In this document: positions 1-5,184 of the stretch, one piece after another | Numbering within the stretch: position 1 is the stretch's first letter | Layout of the letters: every line of letters starts with the position of its first letter | Origin: CAZJHX01 sp964545715 | Lineage (GTDB): Bacteria; Myxococcota_A; UBA9042; GCA-2863065 | Assembly: GCA_964545715.1 (NCBI GenBank) | Contig: CAZJHX010000231.1 | Location: 1-12,580 of the forward strand | Length of the DNA: 12,580 nucleotides | Direction: 5' to 3' | Program-made: the position numbers and the translations under genes | The notes under the pieces: model-generated | Told to the model about the DNA's origin: nothing | Database searches by the model: none | The model's input: only the letters and a program-made list of their open reading frames with translations

Positions 1-71
1 GGCCGCGAAGATGTGCGCCACGAGCCTGGATGGGTTTTGAGGACGGACAGGAGGGACAGGTAGCCCGTTCC

Positions 72-101
72 TTGACCACCGGAGGACGCAACCGCTAATA
101 T
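72..101 (+). promoter_or_regulatory. Putative sigma70-type promoter of the vapBC operon
   Basis: A TTGACC box (72-77) lies 18 bp upstream of TAATAT (96-101). Both are close to the housekeeping consensus, and the -10 stands out in GC-rich DNA. Transcription would start near 108, about 19 nt before the antitoxin ATG at 127. The predicted start falls on the centre of the palindrome at 101-115, so a bound regulator would block initiation. Inferred from sequence alone. Confidence 0.55.
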
Positions 102-115
102 CTTACCAGGTAAGA
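101..115. promoter_or_regulatory. Perfect 7-bp palindrome, likely VapB/VapBC autoregulatory operator
   Basis: TCTTACC (101-107) and GGTAAGA (109-115) are exact reverse complements around one central base (108). The site touches the -10 box and runs into the ribosome binding site (GAGGAG, 114-119). Antitoxins with an AbrB-type DNA-binding domain commonly repress their own operon through such palindromes. The position fits that role; binding is inferred. Confidence 0.5.
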
Positions 116-126
116 GGAGTTGACAG

Positions 127-381
127 ATGCCGGTGGTCACTGTGTCGTCGAAGGGTCAAGTTGTCATTCCCGCATCGATCAGACACCGCTTGGGAATCGC
201 TGCCGGATCTCAACTCGAGTTCGTCGAAGAGCCTGATGGAACGCTGCGAGTAATCGTGCGTCGAGCGATTTCAGAGACCTCTGCCGAGGATGGGTACGGG
301 ATGCTGCGGTATGAGGGACCCACGCGGAGACTCTCCGACTTTGATGTGGCGAAAGCCATGCGCGACCAACAAGACCCGTGA
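127..381 (+). CDS. vapB: SpoVT/AbrB-type antitoxin of a VapBC module
   Basis: This 84-residue protein is the likely antitoxin, neutralising the PIN-domain nuclease encoded next to it and repressing the operon. Residues 1-48 form a swapped-hairpin AbrB DNA-binding domain: VSSKGQVVIPASIR is the family hallmark, followed by LGI..GSQLEF. The remaining 35 or so residues are charged and would wrap the toxin. The ATG is preceded by GAGGAG at a good distance. The stop overlaps the toxin start (GTGA), indicating translational coupling. Length is normal for the family. The assignment rests on the domain plus the toxin neighbour; the pairing is inferred from context. Confidence 0.88.
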   Translation: MPVVTVSSKGQVVIPASIRHRLGIAAGSQLEFVEEPDGTLRVIVRRAISETSAEDGYGMLRYEGPTRRLSDFDVAKAMRDQQDP

Positions 382-794
382 CTGGGGTGGACACGAACAT
401 CCTCGCCCGTTTCTACGTACATGATCCCGGCGACTCGGAGGCGGTTAGACAGCGGCCTATAGCTCGCCAAATCATGGTGGACCCACGCGGAGTCTTTGTT
501 GCCGTCACGGTCATCCTGGAGTTGGAGTGGGTCGTGCGGGCTTTCTACGCCTTCGGGCGCGATCAATTCTGTGCCGTCATCGAGCACCTGGTTGGGATGC
601 CCAATGTGCAGGTTGAGGACAGGGATCACGTTCTCGCCGCCATGGATCTGCATCGCGACGGACTCGACTTTGCGGATGCGCTTCACGTCACCCGTAGCCG
701 CGTCTGCGACCGCTTCGTGACGTTTGATGACCGTGGATTCGCGCGTCGGGCCAAACGGATGGGAATCGTGCCACCAGTGGACGTTCCCAGATAG
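378..794 (+). CDS. vapC: PIN-domain ribonuclease toxin, VapC family
   Basis: This 138-residue PIN-domain protein is the likely toxin: a Mg2+-dependent endoribonuclease, in this family usually acting on tRNA or rRNA. The acidic active-site residues are visible: D5 in VDTNIL, a glutamate in ILELEWV (E48 or E50), D97 and D100 in GLDFADALH, and D117 in TFDDRGF. Spacing and length match VapC proteins. The start is GTG at 378, overlapping the antitoxin stop by four bases, which suggests coupled translation at low toxin level. The gene ends TAG-ATC-TAA, a tandem stop. No frameshift or missing catalytic residue is apparent, so the toxin is probably active. The RNA target cannot be told from sequence. 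Confidence 0.88.
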   Translation: MTGVDTNILARFYVHDPGDSEAVRQRPIARQIMVDPRGVFVAVTVILELEWVVRAFYAFGRDQFCAVIEHLVGMPNVQVEDRDHVLAAMDLHRDGLDFADALHVTRSRVCDRFVTFDDRGFARRAKRMGIVPPVDVPR

Positions 795-1263
795 ATCTAA
801 GCGACCTTGGGCACGCGGATTGACCTTCCCGTACTCCGCGATTATCCATAACTGCCTGCCTGGGAGGACTACGGCGGCGACGTAAAGCCGAGGGAAGGTG
901 AGCATGAACCCCAGATTCTCGTGGCCCGAGCACCGAATATCAAGCTGGCCGTAAAGGCTGCAAGTCACGGTTTTCGCGGGCGGGACGAGGTTTTGAGGAG
1001 GGCCAAGACGCAGCGCATGTACGGCGAGAGTCACCGCCTCGTGCGGGACGTGTGCCGGGGTGGCTTGCAGGCATTTCGGCAGATACGCTGAAGGCCGCAA
1101 ACCCCTTCAGCCCAGCCAGCCGCCTATCCCAGACCACATGTCCTACGATGCGCTGCACAAGCTGCTGGTCCCGCTGTTCCACTTCGCCGGCTGAGCCCCG
1201 AGATCCCGCCGTAGGCGCCCGACTGCTCTCCTTGTACCGTCGGGCGTAGCGGCCTAAGCTCGG
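795..1263. other. 469-nt stretch without a convincing gene
   Basis: Short open frames exist on both strands, as expected at this GC content, but none has a recognisable domain, good start context and sensible length. The one notable element is a segment at 877-941 that resembles 7357-7425 downstream of a dead transposase, so part of this stretch may be decayed mobile DNA. Just before the AAA+ gene, TTGTAC (1232-1237) and TAAGCT (1255-1260) with 17-bp spacing could be a weak promoter. That would place transcription start almost on the ATG. Confidence 0.4.
877..941. repeat. Diverged direct repeat, copy 1 (partner at 7357-7425)
   Basis: Positions 877-906 match 7357-7386 at 27 of 30 bases by eye, in the same orientation. 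Weaker similarity continues outward for some tens of bases. Read on the minus strand, both copies encode MLTFPRLYVA in the same frame, preceded at equal distance by LDIRC here and LEISC at the other copy. The second copy lies just beyond the end of a transposase remnant, so this one may be the footprint of a related element. Its identity is unknown. Confidence 0.45.
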
Positions 1264-3384
1264 ATGATGGCAACCAAGGCGTTCTCATCGAACCGCGACG
1301 CCCTGATCGCTGGCGTCCGCCTGATCACGGACCTGATTCCGATTCGGGCCGGACGGCGTGGCGGCGACGATGCGGCAGCGCTTGCTACGCGCTTGACCCA
1401 GTGGCACGGGCGACGCGAAGACTGGCGCAAACGCATGGTCGCCGGCGCCGGCGAAAACACCTGGATGCCTTTGCTGTCGCTGACCGAGCGCTTCTCGCTG
1501 AACGACGACGAGCTGAACGTTCTGCTGGTCGTGCTGGCGTCGGAGGTGGATCCCGAGTTCCTGGATCAGGTTCGGGGTGCTCAGGACCCGCTGTTCCAGA
1601 CCGTCGATGTGGAGCTGGTATTGGGTCTGCTCTTCCACTCGGTCGAGACGCGATTCGAGGGCCGTCGGCTGCTGTCTCACGACGCTCCGCTGATCCGCCA
1701 CGGACTCATCCTTCTCCGGCCGCTGGGAAGCGACGTCGGCCCGTCACAGATCGAGGTGAGGCCCACCGGATCGCTGGCCAACTTCGTGCTCGAGCGGCCC
1801 CTGCTGACAGGGGGCCTGGCACAGTTCTGTGAGTTGGTCGCGCCCGAGCACACCTGGGACCGGGTCATCCTGCCGATCGAACAGAAGTCGCTGGTCTGGG
1901 ACATCGTAGCCGGTGAGCCTGTGATCCGGCAGAAGCTCGACGAGTGGGGCTACGGCCCCGTGATGCGGCGGGGACGAGGGGTCGTCCTGTTGTTCGCCGG
2001 CCCACCCGGCACGGGTAAGACCGCCTTTGCGCACGCGATCGCGGAGAGGATGGGTCGCAGTATTCTGGTCGTTCGCTCCTCCCGCCTCCTGGCCGGCACG
2101 GAGCCCCTGCAGCCTCTCCTCACGGACGTCTTTCGTATTGCTTCGCTGGCCAACGCGGTTGTTCTCATGGATGACTGCGAGGAGTTGTTCACCGACCGTG
2201 ACGCGCGGTTTCTGGCCCTGCTGGAGGCCTTGAACGACAACGCCGGGGTCCTGATCCTGACGTCGAACCTGGCCCCACGCATTGACTTTGCCATGGCCCG
2301 AAGAATCCTCTATCGCCTTGACTTCGAGCCGCCCTCTGCGCTCCTGCGCGAGCAGATTTGGGAGGTGCATCTGCCGCCCGAAGCGCCTCTGGGGTCCGAC
2401 ATCGACGTCGCGACGCTGGCCAGCACGTATGAATTCACCGGAGCCGTGATCCGCAATACGATACTGATCGCGCTCTCGCGTCTCGCAGCCCACGGTGTGG
2501 ACACACTGACGATGCAGCGCATCAGCGATGCCGCTGAAACCCAGCTCGGCGCCCGATTCGACGAGTTCGCTGTCCGAGCCAACACCGACATTGGCCTTGA
2601 CCGTCTCATTCTCCCTGACAAACAGCGCGAGCAGCTGGGTGAGCTGCTCGACGCCTGCCGTCACCATGCCGACGTCCTCAATCGATGGGGCTTCGGCAAG
2701 CGCCTGAGCACGGGACGCGGCATCTGCGCGCTTTTCGATGGGCCGCCCGGCACCGGCAAGACCTTTACGGCCGAGATCCTGGCAACGGAGCTCAAGCTCC
2801 CGCTCTACCGGGTGCATATCCCCAATGTCGTCAGCAAGTGGATCGGCGAAACGGAGCGCAATATCGCGGAAATCTTCGTGCGAGCCCGAGCGAGTCGAGC
2901 CATGCTGCTGTTCGATGAGGCCGACTCCCTGTTCGGGCGTCGCTCGAGCACGGTCTCGTCCGCCACCGACCGTTACGCGAACATGGAGGTCAACCTGCTG
3001 CTGCAGGAGATCGAGCGGTATGACGGGATCACGATGCTGACGACGAACCTGTTTGGAAACCTGGACGAGGCGCTGCAACGACGGATCCAGTTTCGGATCT
3101 CCTTTCCGTTCCCAGAAGCCGAGGAGCGCGCCCGCATCTGGCAGATCCTCGTGCCCGCCGAAGCGCCGCTGGGAGAGGATGTGAGCTTTCCCCAGCTCGG
3201 CAAGCAATTCGAACTGTCCGGCGGGCACATCAAGAACGCCCTGCTCCGCGCGGCCTACCGGGCCCGAAGCGCCGGTGACATCATCCTCCGCCAATACCTG
3301 CTGGATGCCGCGCTGCACGAGTGCGAAGCGCAGGGAAAGCTCGTGCGCAAGGCGCTGAGCAAGAAGCCGGACGCCAAGGTGTAG
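1264..3384 (+). CDS. Two-module AAA+ ATPase of the eCIS-associated type
   Basis: This 706-residue AAA+ ATPase has an N-terminal helical/winged-helix-like region (about 1-200; ERFSLNDDELNVLLVVLASE is typical of eCIS-linked ATPases). Module 1 has Walker A GPPGTGKT at 246-253 and a Walker B-like VVLMDDCEE near 299-307. Module 2 has Walker A at 493-500, pore-loop KWIGE at 525-529, Walker B MLLFDEADSLF from 547, sensor TTNL and DEALQRRI. In module 1 the usual Walker B DE is DD (303-304) and the pore loop is unrecognisable, so module 2 probably does most ATP-driven work. Afp15/PVC15-type ATPases of contractile injection loci have this size and layout; their exact role (assembly or effector loading) is unsettled. 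It converges with the effector cassette. ATG at 1264 or 1267; no clear ribosome binding site. The eCIS link is inferred from architecture and the DUF4157 neighbour. Confidence 0.8.
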   Translation: MMATKAFSSNRDALIAGVRLITDLIPIRAGRRGGDDAAALATRLTQWHGRREDWRKRMVAGAGENTWMPLLSLTERFSLNDDELNVLLVVLASEVDPEFLDQVRGAQDPLFQTVDVELVLGLLFHSVETRFEGRRLLSHDAPLIRHGLILLRPLGSDVGPSQIEVRPTGSLANFVLERPLLTGGLAQFCELVAPEHTWDRVILPIEQKSLVWDIVAGEPVIRQKLDEWGYGPVMRRGRGVVLLFAGPPGTGKTAFAHAIAERMGRSILVVRSSRLLAGTEPLQPLLTDVFRIASLANAVVLMDDCEELFTDRDARFLALLEALNDNAGVLILTSNLAPRIDFAMARRILYRLDFEPPSALLREQIWEVHLPPEAPLGSDIDVATLASTYEFTGAVIRNTILIALSRLAAHGVDTLTMQRISDAAETQLGARFDEFAVRANTDIGLDRLILPDKQREQLGELLDACRHHADVLNRWGFGKRLSTGRGICALFDGPPGTGKTFTAEILATELKLPLYRVHIPNVVSKWIGETERNIAEIFVRARASRAMLLFDEADSLFGRRSSTVSSATDRYANMEVNLLLQEIERYDGITMLTTNLFGNLDEALQRRIQFRISFPFPEAEERARIWQILVPAEAPLGEDVSFPQLGKQFELSGGHIKNALLRAAYRARSAGDIILRQYLLDAALHECEAQGKLVRKALSKKPDAKV

Positions 3385-3449
3385 GTTGCTCTAAGGCCAA
3401 TGCCCCTCACTTTTCTTTCGCCTCCCAATCATTGCCGTGCACTGACCAT

Positions 3450-3478
3450 CTCCAGTGGTTGGTGTCGGCGTACTGGAG
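3450..3478. terminator. Possible hairpin between convergent genes
   Basis: CTCCAGT (3450-3456) pairs exactly with ACTGGAG (3472-3478) across a 15-nt loop. It lies in the 124-bp gap between the ends of the AAA+ gene and the HEAT-repeat gene, where a bidirectional terminator would be expected. There is no T tract on either side and the loop is long, so it is at best weak. Confidence 0.25.
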
Positions 3479-3508
3479 GAGAATTCTGCTAAGTGAACGG
3501 CGCCGGGT

Positions 3509-4006
3509 CTAACGCCCGATCTGCTCGAGCAGCTTGTCGACGAGCCCCCAGTCGACGCCGTCGTCGATGTCCCCATACACCGCAGTCCGATCCGGCCACT
3601 CGGACTTCGGGAGGCCGGACACCGCCAGCAGGGACGGCCACGCGATGGCGCGGACGTCTTCGACCTCCTCGTCGTCCGTAAGCAGATCGACCAGCACCTG
3701 CATGACGTCGGGGTCTCCGGTCTCGCGGTAGTATGTCGCCCAGCTCATGAGCGCGGCGCCTCGAACCTCTTCGTCGGCGTCCTCACGCCACAGCTGATCG
3801 GCGCGCTCCCGGTACTCGGGCAGCTGCCAGTAGAACGCCAGCACACGGATTGCGGCGCCCCGAAGCTCTCCCTCGGGGTGCTCCAAGAACGGCTCGACAT
3901 CCGCCCGCAGCTCCTGGTGACCGTCCTTTCCGGCGTCCATGAGCGCATCGAAGATCAGGTCGAGATCACCACTGGCGAGCTGCTTGCGTAGGGCTTCGAG
4001 GATCAT
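3509..4006 (-). CDS. HEAT-repeat protein, probable immunity protein for the upstream toxin
   Basis: This 165-residue acidic, all-helical protein probably binds and neutralises the toxin encoded just upstream. It reads as consecutive HEAT-like helical pairs (VEPFLEHPEGELRGAAIRVL, ADEEVRGAALMSWA, LVDLLTDDEEVEDVRAIAW), with no signal peptide or membrane segment. I place the start at ATG 4006: the toxin's TGA (4008-4006) overlaps it as TGATG, the classic coupling arrangement, giving MILEALRKQL. A longer frame starts at 4042 but would add 12 arginine-rich residues inside the toxin gene. HEAT-like proteins are known as immunity partners in polymorphic toxin loci, and being last and coupled fits. 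The immunity role is inferred from position; a general scaffold protein is the alternative. Confidence 0.75.
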   Translation of the reverse strand: MILEALRKQLASGDLDLIFDALMDAGKDGHQELRADVEPFLEHPEGELRGAAIRVLAFYWQLPEYRERADQLWREDADEEVRGAALMSWATYYRETGDPDVMQVLVDLLTDDEEVEDVRAIAWPSLLAVSGLPKSEWPDRTAVYGDIDDGVDWGLVDKLLEQIGR

Positions 4007-5133
4007 CACAGACCGCCCGCGACCTGGCCGTAGCGGCTCCACACGTCCGTGAGGTCCTTGACCTTCTCGCCGAGCAGCCGCGCCTCTCTCGTCGAGCCCT
4101 TTCCGGCCCGCTCCAACGCCTTGAGCCGCTTGTTGATCCGGTCGGTCTGCTTGCGAAGCGCGTTCCCCGCGTTGGCCGCCTCGGTCAAGTGATCGTAGTG
4201 GCCGCCACCGCTCTTGGGGATCTTGACCCCGCGCTTCTCCTTCATGACCGCCGCCAGGTCGTCGGGCGTCATGTTCTTCTTGAGCGCCCGGTCACCCTTG
4301 CCCCACAACAGCTGCTGAGACTCTTTGGGGAGGTCGCTGTAGTCCTTGCCCCGCCACCGGTCCATGAACCGCTTTCGTGCGCCGCTCCATGAGCGCACGC
4401 GTGCCACCTCTTTGCCGGTGAGCGGTACGGGCTTCGACAGCCCCTTCTCGGTCAGCACGTCACCTTTCTCGGGCCGCGTCTTCGGCTTGCCCGCCGGCGC
4501 GTCCGTCTCGGTCTTCGGCTTGTCGGGTGCCTTCTCCGGGGCCTTGTTTGGAGGTGCGTCCGGGGCCTTGTTGGGCGGCACGTCCGGCGCCTTGTTGGGG
4601 GGCACGTCCGGCGCCTTGTGGCCCTTGGGCGGCTTTCGAAACTTCCACTGCTTGCCGCGCTTGATCGCCGCTTTCAGCTGCGCCGGCGTGACCTTTCGGC
4701 CGATCTTCAGCGCCCACTGCCCGCCTGTCTTGGCCCACCGCGCCAATGTGGCGCCGTGACCCAGCGCCGGCAGCATGGCAGCAACGGAGATCCCGGCAGC
4801 CATGAAGTTGCCTTCCATCACGTAGACCGCGGCGTCCGCGGCATCGAACAGGATCCCCACGCCTGGGATGAGCCCGCCCGCCTGCAGCGCCGCGTGGACT
4901 CCCACGGACCAGTACTTGAGCGGCTTGTCCACCGCGGCGTATATCGAGGAGTCTTCTTTCTTCAGCTCCCCCGTGAGGATCTTGAGGTACTCCTCGCTGA
5001 TGAGCCACCGGCGCTTGTAGAGCTTGGCCATATGCGGCTTCAGCGGCCGGTACCCGCCGTCGTGGGAGCTGCGCATGGAGCGCCGCAGCGCGTTTCTCAG
5101 GCTGACCACGCCCGAGTTGGTCTCGCCGATCAT
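4006..5133 (-). CDS. Polymorphic-toxin segment: pre-toxin helix, KAPD linker, C-terminal toxin domain
   Basis: From the first ATG this is 375 residues. A basic region (1-75) precedes a glycine-rich hydrophobic stretch (about 78-130; GGLIPGVGILFDAADAAVYV) of the kind placed just before toxin domains in polymorphic toxins. A lysine/proline linker follows, with three KAPDVPPN-type repeats (173-196). The C-terminal domain (about 225-375) is basic and carries GGGHYDHLTEA, with H312, H315 and E318 as candidate catalytic residues, then a charged helix. This resembles the Ntox28-type toxin group as I recall it, predicted RNases, but an HNH-like or other nuclease is possible. The ATG has no good ribosome binding site. 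The frame stays open upstream for 16 plausible codons (KYRAFAGSINLTTASV) to an amber codon, beyond which the DUF4157 gene continues in the same frame. This is probably the C-terminal half of one effector. Confidence 0.75.
   Translation of the reverse strand: MIGETNSGVVSLRNALRRSMRSSHDGGYRPLKPHMAKLYKRRWLISEEYLKILTGELKKEDSSIYAAVDKPLKYWSVGVHAALQAGGLIPGVGILFDAADAAVYVMEGNFMAAGISVAAMLPALGHGATLARWAKTGGQWALKIGRKVTPAQLKAAIKRGKQWKFRKPPKGHKAPDVPPNKAPDVPPNKAPDAPPNKAPEKAPDKPKTETDAPAGKPKTRPEKGDVLTEKGLSKPVPLTGKEVARVRSWSGARKRFMDRWRGKDYSDLPKESQQLLWGKGDRALKKNMTPDDLAAVMKEKRGVKIPKSGGGHYDHLTEAANAGNALRKQTDRINKRLKALERAGKGSTREARLLGEKVKDLTDVWSRYGQVAGGL
4546..4617 (-). repeat. Three tandem 24-bp repeats encoding KAPDVPPN / KAPDAPPN
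   Basis: Three in-frame 24-bp units encode KAPDVPPN, KAPDVPPN and KAPDAPPN (toxin residues 173-196), followed by a degenerate KAPEKAPD. The units are nearly identical at DNA level, with third-position and one valine/alanine difference, indicating recent expansion by slippage. They form a flexible, positively charged linker between the pre-toxin helix and the toxin domain. Confidence 0.85.
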
Positions 5134-5181
5134 GACGGACGCGGTCGTCAGGTTGATCGACCCCGCGAAGGCTCTGTATTT

Positions 5182-5184
5182 CTA
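5182..5184 (-). other. In-frame amber codon separating the DUF4157 and toxin segments
   Basis: The minus-strand frame running from 6666 to 4006 (887 codons including the final TGA) contains one internal stop, TAG at codon 495, in context CGC-TAG-AAA. The residues on both sides look like ordinary protein, and the next ATG in frame (5133) is 48 nt further on without a ribosome binding site. The vapC, AAA+, HEAT and TPR genes all end in TAG, so general reassignment of this codon is unlikely. A nonsense mutation, a base-call error, readthrough or two separate genes remain possible. Confidence 0.8.

Noticed and set aside
210..1100. 296-codon minus-strand frame across the vapBC operon
   Set aside because: Most of it is antisense to VapB and VapC. 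Only the part at 877-941 is of interest, and that is reported as a repeat.
940..1200. Short frames reading RHFGRYAEGRKPLQPSQP on the plus strand and others on the minus strand
   Set aside because: They look mildly protein-like but lack a start context, a known domain or adequate length. At this GC content such frames arise by chance.
1744..3318. Long minus-strand open frame (524 codons) opposite the AAA+ gene
   Set aside because: It is the complement of a clear AAA+ coding sequence with both Walker motifs. It shows no domain of its own and is typical of GC-rich antisense frames.
4546..4617. CRISPR-like spacing of repeats
   Set aside because: The units are contiguous 24-bp coding repeats without spacers, inside a gene.
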